NCBI RefSeq assembly: GCF_037392515.1
Contig: NC_090288.1
Coordinates: 248,001-312,000 of the forward strand
From: Haliotis asinina
Lineage: Eukaryota > Mollusca > Gastropoda > Lepetellida > Haliotidae
Direction of reading: 5' to 3'
Length of the DNA: 64,000 nucleotides
The number at the start of each line of letters is the position of its first letter. Within the stretch, counting starts at the first letter, position 1. The position numbers and the translations under genes are program-made. Positions 33,801-45,798 of the stretch are shown piece by piece. The notes beneath the pieces were generated by a model, which saw only the letters and a list, made by a program, of their open reading frames with translations, was not told where the DNA came from and searched no databases.

Positions 33801-36049
33801 TGTTCATAATCTACAGATGTATGTGATGAGAACTTGATAGTAAATACATGGGTAAAAGTTCCCCTAAAAACTCAAAAATATATTTGGTAAATATTGTTGT
33901 TTTGTAATGTAACATCTCACATATTATAATGGTTTTGTGGTTAAAGCTAGTGGGATAGTCCTAAGGTTTGGTTGCCAGAGAACACCAATCCATGTAAAAG
34001 AAATTGCAAATGAATAAATAGATAAATAAATACATACAGCCCCCCTCATTTTTTCATTGGTGGAAAAATGCAAACTGTAGGAAAGTTCAAATTCGTTATT
34101 TACAGTATTTCGTAACAGTTATGTAATTTATACTGTGAAATGTGTTACCATGTTACCATCCTCATGTCAAGTCATAGCAGACACATTTCATCAAAAATAA
34201 TTTGAAAAATCATGTAATAAAGCAAATCGGAAGTGAAATTGGGAAATAGTTTTCGGCTTTTCAGTTGTGTATGATGGAAATTCTTTTAGGAATTTCATGG
34301 ATTAGTCCATAATGATATTTGTCGTCATGGAAACATCTGTGTGCACAAACATTTAGTTTTCAATGGTATTGTGGCTACAAGAGGTACAGAACTTTCTTGT
34401 CAAGTCAGGGCATGTCAGCAAGTGTTCCACTTTCTCCCTTGGCACCCCACTACAGACCAAGCCCATTCTATTAGCTATTGACCTGTTCATGCTGCTGAGG
34501 TGGATATTGGGGTTAATTATTACCCTTTGTAAATAGAGAGCATTCCTATAACAACATGTCAGTGATAATAGTGTGTTAAAGGAATTTTCGGGATTGAGAT
34601 TGAACATGTAAAGTCTTGAATGTTTTGATTGTCAGTACATTTCACTGTTAGCGAAAGCAATAAATTGTGGAAGAGTACACTTACACGGGGAGAGGTAATT
34701 ATGAAGTTGGTATTTTCTTCTGTGATTAACATTGTTTTCAAAAAAGTACCTTTAATTCATTGCAGAGAAATAACGTACGTTACCCATTATGTAAGTGTAA
34801 TGCAGAAATGGGTGGTGGTTAATCTGTCATATTATCTGTGGGGACACTTTACACTAGGTTCTCTCCCCTTCCATAGTGACCTCATCTGTTTGCAAATCAG
34901 TTCTCATACCTGCTGTGAGAGAGTTTAAGGGATAGAACTTTGGTTGTAAAATAGTATATGTGCCTAGCATTTTACATTTTTTCAGTTATGGATTTTAGAA
35001 ACTAGATAGCTTGGAGATGTACTATGGCAATTCTTTTCCCCACCATTCTAAAATTTTCTCAGAACATTTTGGTAAATTTAACTTTGAATGATTTTGTTGT
35101 TCAAATTTCCTGCCTTTGTTTCAGAACAAAATCATTAAATAGACTCTTCCGTCTCTCATGTGATGTAAATATTGTAGTCAAGTGAATCTAGGTATGTTTA
35201 CCACAACTCCTGAGGGTACGATTATAAGATGGTGCAACTGGGAGCATGCCCTTGTAAACTTAACTAGTTTCATATGTGAAGAAAACTTGAAGTCACTATG
35301 AAATAACAAGGAAAACGAAACAACAGTATACATAATGTTTTATTAAGACATTCTTGCAGGTCTACACCTTAATTTTATTTCTGTTCATAAAGCTGAAATG
35401 TAATGAATTTTTATTAGTTTCACCTTCAAAACAAGATGGCCACCCTGCCGGACCTCCGTAGTTAAAGATGCTTGTCATTTTTAAGTTGTCTTGCCAGTTA
35501 CTGAAGTGTCATTACATCTGAAGGAAGGGAACTTCACCAGTCACACAGCATCTTTTGCTGGTCCAGTGTGTATCAAAGTGAAGGCCATTGTCAAGGTTCC
35601 TTTGAAACATTGTTGTATCATTAATTGCCATTACCTCTGAATTTTTTATAACAAGAACTGTCATATTCTTTTTCTTTTATTCGTGTTTGTGGTATGGAGA
35701 ATCATTCTGATGTCCATTTAAAATCCCAATGACAGTTGTGCACAATATTTGAATAACATATTTACAAACCAAAAAACTGTTTTTGTCTTCATGACCACAC
35801 CTACCAGGCCCCACAGACCCTGCAGTCAAGAGCAGGTAACTCTAGACCAGAACCTCGCACCTTACTTTCCATGCTGTCGTTCCATGCTGTCGTACCAACT
35901 AGATGTGTCCTTCAACAGAGTTCAGTTGAGTTGAAGTCCCCTATGACTGGGGGTCAAAAACCGCTAGTGTATATATATATGGTTCTCTTTCTTTCCCACT
36001 TGCATAATTTAGAGATTGTGTCTGCCATTCATCTCTTTTTGTAACTTTG
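33801..36049 (+). other. TAF3 intron 3, AT-rich, nothing recognised
   Basis: No exon-like frame with splice sites and no repeat shared with other parts of the window was found. Small frames on both strands (for example 34353-34607 minus) show no domain. Confidence 0.5.
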
Positions 36050-36059
36050 CTCAGCGTCC

Positions 36060-36890
36060 TTGTCGGCTTGTCATGTGACTTATGGGCTCAAGTGTTCTCA
36101 CTGGCTCCGACCTAGTGATGGGCTCAGGCTTAATTTTGGCTCCTGGCACCGACCAGTCAGGTCTAGACATGTTGTTAACTGCTGCCCCAAGTGGCAGTCG
36201 CTCTATCATTGCCTTACTTGGGGACACTGTGGTGCCATGAGTTTAGTCTGGGCTGCTGGTGGAGGACGGGACCCACCCCTACAGGCTTCCCCAGCAGCTG
36301 GCCCCACCCGTCTCTTCTGGCTCCACTCGACCTGGAGTAGTTCACGTTCAACTTTACTTGCGCTTTTGGTGACTTATCTCTGGTACAAGAGTCCAGTCGC
36401 CGAGGAGTATGAAGAGGTTTATATAGGGGAGTATGTTGGAAGTGGGAGTATGTGTTGGAAGTAAGAGTATTGTAGTCCCTCGGGTTGTCCCTGTAGCAAG
36501 TCTGCGAGCATATTACGGAAGTGCTACCCCAGGTGCCTGTACCTGCACAGGCGCCTGATCCCACAGAGTTTCGGGTCCCAGAGTAGGCTTTCACACCCAA
36601 CTGTGACACTGAAGTACAGATTTTCATTTTGCCATCACTGATGAGTGAACTGGTCCATCCTCTCCTGACTGGTTTCTGTTCATGTTTCAAACTGCCGGAC
36701 ACTGGCAAGCAGTACCAGTTGGAGGAGGCCCTATTCAAGCCTCAAGTGGTGGATGAATGTGTCTCCATCACATTATGGGAGTCATTGGCTAGGTGGGGAA
36801 GTGGCTTCCTCCATTTCAGGTCAATGTCCCCACTGTTGCATCTAGAGCGTGTATTTGCGTTGTTATTTTCATGCGCAAATTTACAAGTTA
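36060..36890 (+). pseudogene. DIRS gag-like region (copy E)
   Basis: A GC-rich block with overlapping open frames, for example ending LMSELVHPLLTGFCSCFKLP and EEALFKPQVVDECVSITLWE. It lies in the right place upstream of the RT of the same element, once the insertion at 36890-38310 is taken into account. No zinc knuckle was seen, as is usual for DIRS gag. Confidence 0.45.
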
Positions 36891-37439
36891 ATGCATCTGA
36901 GTATACACAGAAGTGAAAATTTACACACAGAATTACTCATATATGGCGTATGTAACTGTTATCCCATTCAACATAGCAGGCTGAATAATTGGCCACAATG
37001 TTGTGAGTCCCCAGACACCGGAGGCTGACTTATCGGCCAGGCAGCAGTCAAGTCAAAATGAGATATAATTTTTGGAACCTACCTAACATATTTTAAATTA
37101 TCACTTTCCACATTGTCTGGAAACATTACATTGGAACTGATCACATATTGTTGGAAAAATTGAAGTTATAAGCTATTTAGTTATAAGTTATTGAAAACAC
37201 ATGCTTCGACAGCGACTCCACAATAAAATTGTCAAAGTGCAAAGTAATGATGTTTTAGGGAATGATTAACAATACTTCAATTGAAAAAACTAATGAAAAA
37301 TGTTGTCAGTCAAAAACAACACTCATACAATTTGTCAAACATTCATATGAATTACTAATTCCATCATTTTGTGGTCAAATTGATGCATTTCAAATCACTG
37401 ACAAGTGACATCCTGTCTTGGCCTTTGCCAGCTTAATCT

Positions 37440-37915
37440 TCATGCTCGGACATGATGTTTAATGCAAAAATATATACATAAAGAATTCTTATCACAGGTC
37501 ATAACCCAACACAGTACATCTAATTCATTCCAATACATTTGTGATTTCTTGCTGAATACATTCAGTATCGCATTATCCATTGCTGTAACATGACTGGCTA
37601 CCGTAAGCAGGCTGTGGTAAAAATGTGTCATTAGAAACCAGTCTTTATCCAATAAAATCTCTTCTTAAAACTGTGAAAATACTCTTTGCAAGGATAGAGT
37701 GATACAGTTGATGTTCAGAGTTTTTGAACGATGCCAGCCATCAAATGAATTGCCTCGCATGTCATTCATACCAAGCTTCGAAAACCAAGCATCCAAAATG
37801 GAGGGTTTTTTTATGCTGTTGTGACATGTTACTGAAAGCTACTGATATCGAGACAAAGGTGACCATACATATTCTTTAAGAAATCTTTCAATAGTAAATT
37901 GCCGATTACGTAAAA
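37440..37915 (-). repeat. Dispersed ~0.5-kb repeat, copy 2 (minus)
   Basis: Reverse complement matches 8755-9310 over its length (for example GACTGGTTTCTAATGACAC on the minus strand, and a CGAAGCTTGGTATGAATGAC block against CGAAGCTTTGTATGAATAAC). It lies within the insertion that interrupts DIRS copy E. Confidence 0.6.
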
Positions 37916-38054
37916 ATGAAAATAATAAAGTTACCAAATAAAATTAGAAGTGTGGTTGTGGACATACTGTGTGACCATTTTGGGAAGCACATGACAAGTT
38001 CTAGTGGAGTCACAAGTTCCGCATTAATTGATAAGGATGCTACTGTGATGGAGC

Positions 38055-38310
38055 GAGTGAGTGAGTTTAGTTTTACGCTGCACTCAGCTTTTATTCCAGC
38101 TATATGGCGGTGGTCTGTAAATAATCGAGTCTGGACCAGACAGTCCAGTGATAAGCAACATGAGCAGCGATTTACACAATTGGGAACGGATTACATGTCA
38201 ACCACGTCGGCAGGCCTGACCACACAATCTCATTAGTCGCCTCTTACAACAAGCATAGTCACCCTTTATGGCAAGCATGGGTTGCTGAAGGCCTATTCTA
38301 CCCCGGTCCT
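38055..38310 (+). mobile_element. Gastropod tRNA-type SINE (family 1), plus orientation
   Basis: GAGTGAGTGAGTTTAGTTTT head, 'CTATATGGCGG.GGTCTGTAA' block, and tail GAAGGCCTATTCTACCCCGG. Same family as 787-1032. It ends exactly where gag-like sequence of copy E resumes. Confidence 0.85.
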
Positions 38311-39059
38311 TCATGAGTCTACTATGATGGATTTGGGACTTGTCAAACAGGTGGTGTTAGAACGGATGTAGCATAGGGATAACTTCAAGACATTGTGGAA
38401 CCTCATTAACACCTATCACTTACCTATGTTTCCAAACCTGTTGATACTGGCAAGGATTGCCTTGATGTGCCACTGCACACACAGAGTGTGAAAAGGCATT
38501 CAGTTGCCAAAACAATCTGCAGTCCCATCAAGAAACAGACTGTCATCTGTCACCTTAAACAGACTCATGCTTTCAGTGGAACGTTATTACAACAAGTACT
38601 ACTGTCTTTGCCTTTCACAATGGGATCCTACCTGTTTCCTGGGGCTTTGCAGGTAGACACAGTGCAGAGACAGTGTCTGTCTTCAAGGATTCCAAACCCC
38701 TCCACTCCTTGCCAGCGGCCTTCACCTTCTGCTTCCTCTTATCATTCTGCTCTGGTGAAGAAGCCCGCTAAGTGGACTGTTCCATTGCAGAGCTAGTGGA
38801 GCAGGTTAAATAGTCACAGCAGCCTTTTCGGGGCAAGGGGAAGCCAGCCCCAGCTTCCCGTTGAATCTCTTCCAGTGCCCATACTGCCCTTCGCACAAGC
38901 AAGCGGAAACTTGACGATGGTGGGGATGCTCTGCCTTTTGTCAACATTCCTGTAGACTGGCTGTCACTATTTCTTCAGGAGAGGGAAGCAGACACTTCAA
39001 ATCCCTTAGTCCTGTCCGCACTCTGGGATGGCCATTTGCCACAGTGGAGGCGAGGTCCT

Positions 39060-39760
39060 GTCTTTCTCCAGGGCTTAGCACATGCCTAGGCCAGCCTCCA
39101 GAGAGAAGGCAGACGTTCTCGTGCTGAAATTCAGTCTCTGCTTGACAGTGCAGCCATTGAGGGTTTTATTCCACTTACTTCCTAGTGACCAAGAAGGACA
39201 GATGGTTCAGACCCATTCTGAATCTCAGAGGGCTGAACAAGTTAATAGAGGTGCTTCTTCCAGGATGGATACATTGTGCAGTGATCTCATCCGTCGAGAC
39301 AGGATTGACTCACGTCAATCTACAATCTGCTTAGTGATCTCATCTGTCGAGACAGGATTGGTTTGCGTCAATAGATCTTAAAGACGTATACCTCCATGTT
39401 CCTATGCACCCTCACTTCATTAAGTTCCTTCGCTTCTCCTTTGACGGGAAGTGATTCCAGTTTCGTCTGCTCCTCTTCCACATCTCCACGACGCCAAGGG
39501 TGTTCATCTTAACTATGTTGACTCCATCTCAGTTTGCCAGGTCACAGGAACAGTGTTACTGCCTGTACCAGGATGACTGGCTGCTCAGGGCATTTGGCCA
39601 GCAGGTGAACAGAGACTCCATACAATGTGTGATGGATAATCTTGTGAAGTTGGGCTTGACCATCAATCTCAGGAAATCAAGTCATTCTGATGCAGGATCT
39701 GGTGGTTTTGGATCCATTCTTCAATATGGCACAGGGAATCGTCTTCCTCGCTCCTGACTG
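39060..39760 (+). pseudogene. DIRS reverse transcriptase (copy E)
   Basis: Frames read EGFIPLTS-type start, 'VTKKDRWFRPILNLRGLNKL' in a shifted frame, then DLKDVYLHVPMHPHFIKFLR (about 39378-39437), and CLYQDDWLL (39562-39588). The YQDD box is the polymerase active site, and LRxLNK..DLKDAYLHVP is characteristic of the RT fingers/palm. A 57-bp segment (GTGATCTCATCCGTCGAGAC) is tandemly duplicated at 39273 and 39330. Several frameshifts; not translatable. Confidence 0.75.
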
Positions 39761-40149
39761 CATTGTTATAGATGAGCAAATGATGTTATAGTTCTCAAGT
39801 TGCCCTATGTGTCAGCTCAGACGTGGCTTCAGTTGCTAGGCAACATGGTGTTGACAGTCGATGTGGTTTGGCATGTGTCGGAGGATGTGACGTGTACATC
39901 AGGTATTGGTTCTGTTGTGGTCTCAATCGGAGAACTGCAAGGTGATCCTTGAGACTCTCAAGTGGTTACTTCCTCATCGGCAGTAGTGGACAGAAGTCAA
40001 AAACTTATCTAGGAAATTCCCTCTCAACACCCGGACACCTCCCTCACAGTTTGCTAGAATTGAGAGTAGTCCATCGGATAATAGAGAGCTTTGTGGAGTT
40101 CCATGGTCATGTGGTGCATCGGGGGATGGACAACTAGACGGCATTGACT

Positions 40150-40980
40150 TGCACCCTCAAACATGGTGGAACAGTGTCTCCATCAATCCATTTCTACTGT
40201 TGTGCGATTCTCTCGCTTCATATTCAAGCCCCACACGAGTGGACGCTTGATCAGGGAATATTCAGGATTATTTCAGAGTTGTTAGGGTTGTTCAGGTGGA
40301 TCTGTTTGCCTCTGCGGTGACGAACGAGATACCAGTGGTTCGCTCTTGAATTCCGGATTCGAGGGCAATAGCCAACGACACCTATCAGCTCAAATTGATG
40401 TACAGGATACTGTAGGTGTTCCCTCCAATAAAACTGATTTCCAAAGTCCCATTTGTGTTTCTTGCACCACTTTGGTCGTATCAAAGCTTTTTTCCAGTAC
40501 TTCTGAGGTTTCTGGCTCAGCATCCTGTTTTGTTATCTTTTTGACTGGATCAGAGTGCCTCACTCAAATCCCAAGAATCAGTGGGTGGCTTGGCCACTGT
40601 TCGGAATTGCTTTCAAGCAAGAGGAATTCCTGCGATTCTAGCATTGCAGAGGGATTCGAGAAATGTTCACTAATACATGGGGCTGTTATGCGTGCTGATG
40701 GGTCAGCAGGGGTTTCTCAATCCCTTTTGCGCAGATTTAGTCTCTGTGTTAGAATTCCTCCAGTCTTGTTTGGAAGCTGGTGTAGTGGCTGTTCAAGGAT
40801 AATCAACGACTATTTCTGCATTCCACATTCCTGGTCGACGATGAACTCTTGGGGCAGCACCATCTGTTCTGCATACTTTTCCTCCATGGGACCTGTCAGT
40901 CATTCTTGATTGCCTGTCCGGTCCCCCTTATTCACAGTTTATCTGCTCTTTCTTTCCAGCTGTTGACGTGAAAGGCTGAA
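40150..40980 (+). pseudogene. DIRS RNase H-recombinase linker and recombinase N-terminus (copy E)
   Basis: SSPTRVDA / EWTLDQG-type phrases near 40230-40260, VQVDLFASAVTNEIPVVRS near 40290-40350, then recombinase-like helices, and a HLPPWDLSVILDCLSG-type phrase near 40860-40920 in shifting frames. This WDL..IL..L.GP block is the same as WDLNIVLQHLRGP in copy A. The catalytic part is not recognisable downstream. Confidence 0.5.
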
Positions 40981-42059
40981 TGTCTTGTGGCGGTAATTTC
41001 CGGCAGGCAGGTAGGCAACATTCACTCAATGTCTGCTGACCCTGCACTAACAGTCTGTCATAAAGAGAGATGGTGCTTTTCATGTTACAGTGCTTGTTGA
41101 GCTTCCCACTCTCCAGCAGCCTTCCTCACCCAGCGCCTCCCTTGGGCGTAGTCACATCCTGGATGTCTGTAAGACCGTTAATATCAAATGAACAGCAGAT
41201 AATCAGCTGTTTTGACTGTTTTGTTGTTATGATTGAGATAAGGCTGACTGTTTTGTTGTTATGATTGAGATAAGGCTTGTCTTCGGGTGAACAAGCAGGC
41301 CATTTCTTGTGGCTTGACTCTGCTATTGGTATGAGTTAAACTCATAAAGGTTGTGTACCACCTAAAGGTTTGAAAGCTCATTCGGATGGGACAGTCACCA
41401 CATCTAAGACTTGTACTGCACTCCTGCTGAGGAGATTTGCTCTGAGGCTATTTTGAACCGACCCATTGCATTCATCTGTCATTACCAACCCGACAGACCC
41501 TCCAGCGAGCATGCTGTATTCAGTCAGTCAGTTCTCTCCAGTGGGCAAGGTTCCACCCCTCTAGTCAATTGAGCTTTCGAGGCTTCAAGTTGGGAATCGA
41601 TAATCTGCCATTTTTCCTTGTGATGGGTTATATTTTATAAAAATATTTTGCTTTCCCCCTTGGTGTCAGTGTTTCTTTATCCTATGTCCTTGCAAACCAC
41701 TTTTCCTATTTTGGCTCAAGTCTTCGCCTAATTGGCTACGATGGGCACATGACCAGGTAAGTGTGAATTCTTATGGTATTTATAGTTTGGGATTTCCTGT
41801 TGTAATAGGGGTTGTTCTGCTAGACAGAATGCCGCTCCCTGACTCAGTCTTCGAGTCTGTCTTATGCTCATATGTACCTCAAGGCCAAATTAATGAAAAA
41901 GAATTGAACAAAGCCCTAGAGATTGCAAATTATATGATTATATTCAGCCTGGAAAGTAAGGTATGAAGTTATAGTCTAGAGTTGCCTGCTCTTGACTGTA
42001 GGAGTCTGTAGGGCCTGTTTTTATCTGGCCGACATGTAATGCAGGGGGATATAGTCGAT

Positions 42060-42552
42060 GCCTCGTCTCCCTGTCCGTCCCCAATCATTTTGTTTTCAGA
42101 GCATAACTCAAAAAACGTTCAATAGGTTTTTTTACCATATTTGATAGATATAATAATCTGAATCTATGATTGTGTCTTTTGCCATTTACAGCTTTTTGGC
42201 ATTTTTATGTTTTTTTTGTTTTTCCATGGAAAGTTTTGTTATTAGTCAAATGGTTTGGTCAGCTTGATTTCTGGAGCATAACTCAAAAACTGTTCAAAAA
42301 TATTTTTCTACAAAACTAGAAATAGATAGATATATGTGGCAGACCCCAACTTAGTGCCTTTTGCTATTTACATGTTTTTGTGATATATCATTTCTGGGTT
42401 TCCATGGAAACGTTTCGAATTTAGTCACAAAATGGAGGAATGGGCTTCTCTTCTGGAGCACAACTCAAAAACTTCTTAATATCTTTCTGCAAAACTTGGC
42501 AGATATGTGGGGAGACCCTTAAGTGGTGCCTTTTGCCATTTACAGAATTTTT
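42060..42552 (+). repeat. ~180-bp tandem repeat (GGAGCAYAACTCAAAAAC), left block
   Basis: Three diverged units, with AGCATAACTCAAAAAACGTTC-like word at about 42099, 42275 and 42458. Other conserved points are 'TTTTGCCATTTACA' and 'TTTCCATGGAAA'. The last unit is cut at 42552 by the left terminus of DIRS copy D. The array continues at 46526, beyond the element. Confidence 0.8.
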
Positions 42553-42740
42553 TACTTACCTTACCATAGGTCTTATGCATATTACCTCAAGCTTCTCTAA
42601 AGGAGATCAGACAGTCGTTGATTCACCATTCCCATGAATGGCTACCTTGTGTATTGATGAATGTATAAGCACGGAAGTGACGTGATCTCTGTACCCGTGC
42701 AGGCGCGGGCCATCCAAAATTCACTTTTACTTCTAGCGTC
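42553..42740 (-). repeat. DIRS copy D left inverted terminal repeat
   Basis: Reverse complement of the right terminal repeat at about 46340-46500, including GAGCTTGAGGTAAYATGCAT, the GAATGGCGAATCA block and the TCACTTTTACT block. Some 5' sequence is missing compared with the right repeat. Confidence 0.8.
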
Positions 42741-42954
42741 CTTGAATGAGGACGGGTTGTTAGTTTTTCAGACCACCTATCTAACAATCTGCCATCTCAC
42801 TTCAGAACACAACCAAATTTAGCTGTCTTTGAATCAGATCTAGAGACTTAACGTTTGCTGAGGTATTTGAATTTTATGTGAAATGAATACCATCTTACAG
42901 CCAAAGCACCTTTGAGCGGTTTATGGATACTGGCGCTATACAAGTATTTGTTTG

Positions 42955-42983
42955 TATGGATGGATGGATGGATGGATGGATGT
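42955..42983 (+). repeat. (ATGG)n microsatellite
   Basis: Seven consecutive TGGA units within copy D, just left of its gag-like region. Confidence 0.9.
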
Positions 42984-43169
42984 CTTCCACAGCTTCATCT
43001 TTGGGATCACAGTCTTCGTTGATGGATACTCCATACCAACACCCTCCTTCAGCGCCAGGCTTGGAAATTCCGCATTAATCAGTAGCGCCTGTGACTCAAG
43101 TCGGCGGATCATCAGCCTAGGGACGCTGTTGGAGACCTATCAAGGCCTGATGCGCTTTCTCATCCTGAG

Positions 43170-44245
43170 GTGCAGAAACTACTACTTTCCCTGCTATTAC
43201 CAATGCCGATGCCAGTGCTGGCGCCTACCTTGATCTCCGGCATGTCTGTGCCGACTTTGTTTCCAGCATCGACGCTGACTCCAATGCCAGTGCCTAAGCC
43301 GTCCTGCACACCAGTGCCGTTACCTATGCTGGCTTCTATTCCGATGCCGACACCAATGCTGACGCCCACATTGTCTTCTTATAAGATTCCCCGCGTCTCT
43401 CACACTATTTCTTGGGAGGAGGACTTACAACGCCAGTTCGTGTAGGAGAGAGCTCAGTGCTTAGAGGCTGAACGATCCCAGTCAAGATCTCCAAGACATC
43501 ATCACTCTCGTAGCCCCCATCGAAGCCGATGCCGTCGTTCCAGGTCCAGATGCCGCCCGCAACGTCATTCTTCTGAGGGGTATAGTCGATCAAGGTTGCT
43601 TACTTGGGGAAGCGTCACCGCATGTCCAGGTCAAGATCGCCGTGGCGCTCTCCTCCACGTCGTTCCTGCTCTCCGGATGTGTCTCTTGGATCCAGGAAGG
43701 ATTCCACACAGGGTGTGTCCTTGCCCTCGTCGTCCTGACGCCCAGCTTCTCATGCTGTTTCGTTTGAGGATTCGGAGGAGCGTTTTTTCTCTCCTGATTA
43801 TGATGAGGATATATTAGATGATACTGATGACAGCAGCACAACGATGACCTGTCAGGGATTAGACGGGTCACCAGAATTGTTGATACCACTACATCCCATA
43901 GTTGCTCTTCTAGATGCGGACTTCTCTAAGTTGTCCCTTAATCCCACAATTAAGGCTCCTAAATCAAGCAAGGCAGACTACAAAGTGCACAGCCTAGATT
44001 TTGCTGATACTGGTGCTAAGCTGGACGTTTCCTTGAAACGCTTATCGGGTTCACCTCAGTCATCATATCGCGTGCAAGACTCTAAGTTGGCGGCTATTGA
44101 TACGGAGCTAAAGCAGATGTTAAAACCTTTATCAATCCTTGCTGCGGCCATGTCAGCGGCAGCATGGGATTTAGCAGATGACAATGCGTCTAAGATAGAA
44201 CATTTTTCTACACTTTCAATGGTAGGGGAAAGTTCTTCATAATTT
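43170..44245 (+). pseudogene. DIRS gag-like region with proline-rich leader (copy D)
   Basis: The first frame (43170-43445) is rich in MPMPVLAPT / PTPMLTPT phrases and then IPRVSHTISWEEDLQRQFV. A frame shift later, 43844-44242 reads PIVALLDADFSKLSLNPTIK, DYKVHSLDFADTGAKLDVSL, QDSKLAAIDTELKQMLKPLS and AAAWDLADDNASKIEHF. Copy F has a parallel stretch (LEFAKLSLNHSF ... YPVHSLDFSDQ), and copy A shares the C-terminal part. This is the best preserved gag-like frame. Confidence 0.65.
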
Positions 44246-44799
44246 ACTCGTGCACCTACGTGCAGCACTGACCATGACTTCTTGAAGCCTTTGCTCCCTG
44301 CAGGAAGAATTTACATCTAGATTCCTGTTTGACGACAAGATACTGGAAGTGTATTGGTAATCAATATTGAAGTGTCTCTCTCCACGTTTGAGGTCTTGGG
44401 GTCTGACTTCGTGGGAAGCCAGCGTCCAGAGGCAGGGGCAAACGCTGTTATGTTAGACTGGTTATTCAGACTTCCTTTGCCAGAGGCCTTGGATGAGGGA
44501 GACGTGATGCCGATGGACAGAGGAGACAGCAGGAGCGTGCCCATGAGCCTCCCACAGCATCCGGTAGGGTTAGGCAAGCTCCCTTATTCTGGCTGATGAA
44601 GACTTGGACTCCCACGACTGGCACCTCCCACCTCCAGTCGTGCCAAGTCGTCCTAGGCGGGAGACTAGGGGTCTTCTGGCCCAATTGAAAATTCAGGGGG
44701 AACCCTTTGTTACCAACATCCTGAGAACCGGATAGAAGCTGCCAATCACCGTGTCCCCTCCGCTGCTGCCACAGATCAGGGCTGGCATATAAACAACCT

Positions 44800-45110
44800 A
44801 AAACCCCAAGCAGTGATCCTAGCGGTACAACATTGGACTTCCCGTCTCAGGAATTCCACTCTGTTGATTTCATCTGATAGTTCCACAGTGGTTTGTATGA
44901 TTCACAATCAAGGCACAACCAGGTCACAGCAGTTATTGTTCCAATTAGCCAGTCACCTGGATGACAACAACATAGTAGTAAGGGCACGGCATATTCTGGG
45001 GTGCAGGAATGTCCTCGCAGACGCACAGTCAAGACCCGGCAAGCCATCCCCGATAGAATGGATGCTCCATCCGGAAGCTTTACAGTTGTTATGCCACAGA
45101 TAATAGCTGA
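44800..45110 (+). pseudogene. DIRS RNase H (copy D)
   Basis: An open frame of 96 codons reads QAVILAVQHWTSRLRNSTLL, then ISSDSSTVVCMIHNQGTTRS, HLDDNNIVVRARHILGCRNV and LADAQSRPGKPSPIEWMLHP. The SDSS Asp, the H-I-G-x-N-x-x-A-D-A-x-S-R end and the following EW..L phrase are the marks of the RNase H domain in DIRS/Ty3 elements. The upstream RT is deleted. Confidence 0.75.
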
Positions 45111-45119
45111 GTTCCTTCT

Positions 45120-45600
45120 CTAATTTTGCAAGTCCAGACATCTTAATGGCAGTACCATTGGCTTTGAATTCAATTCTGGCAGTGAAATGTGACATGCAAG
45201 CTTCCAAGGTGCCAGAACTTGTTGCTATGCTTAGAGGCTTTCAAGTTGGAAGACCAGGTCAAGCTCCGTCCTCCAGCTTGGGACTTCGGTATTGTTCTTC
45301 GGCATCTTAGAGGTTGTCCCTATGAGCCTTTGGACAAGGCTTCCTTTGAGGACCTTTCGAGGAAGACTGTGTTTCTCTTAGCTCTGGCCACGGCGGCAAG
45401 AGTGAGTGAACTTCATGCTCTGGATGCCGAGTTCAGTCTTCACCAGTCATTACCTGAGGGATTTGGCTGTGGAAGATGTGAAGGGTCTGCAGTCCTTTGG
45501 TCCGTTGGTAGTTGCACAGCAGCTTACTCGCCCAGTCACCCATTAGGTAATTACTGTTACTTACTGTTAGTCTTGTGGATAGCTTTCACCTTTTAGGTGT
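45120..45600 (+). pseudogene. DIRS tyrosine recombinase (copy D), internally deleted
   Basis: FKLEDQVKLRPPAWDFGIVL, RHLRGCPYEPLDKASFEDLS and TVFLLALATAARVSELHALD give the middle of the recombinase with the first catalytic Arg. The next bases jump to a HYLRDLAVEDVKGLQ-type phrase (about 45446-45490, shifted frame) that contains the nucleophile Tyr region. The HxxR box and the part before it are deleted, so the enzyme is dead. Confidence 0.7.
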
Positions 45601-45798
45601 CTTCATTGTCCTTGGGATTCCTGGAGTTACTTGCTGTCTCATGTTTCAGGATGATCCTGAAACTGCTTGTGGCTTATTGTGAATCCTGTATGGCATGTGG
45701 ACAAAGTTTTTCTGGGGATGGTCCTTTGAGGAGCCCGATACCACATCCATCTGTTGAATCCATATGCTAAACTCTAAATATTTTAGATATGTAAATAC

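Larger units (their letters stand above)
36050..41770 (+). mobile_element. DIRS-type retrotransposon copy E, interrupted
   Basis: Gag-like part 36060-36890, interruption 36890-38310 (contains a dispersed repeat and a SINE), gag end 38311-38800, reverse transcriptase 39060-39760, RNase H/linker 39780-40400, recombinase N-terminal half 40400-40980. Sequence family differs from A/D and B/C. GC content is higher than the surrounding intron, which marks its limits roughly. Right end not precisely defined; no matching terminal repeat was found. Confidence 0.65.

Noticed and set aside
43590-43889. Minus-strand frames opposite the DIRS D gag region
   Set aside because: Antisense of a GC-richer gag-like sequence; the plus strand has conserved gag phrases shared with copies A and F.
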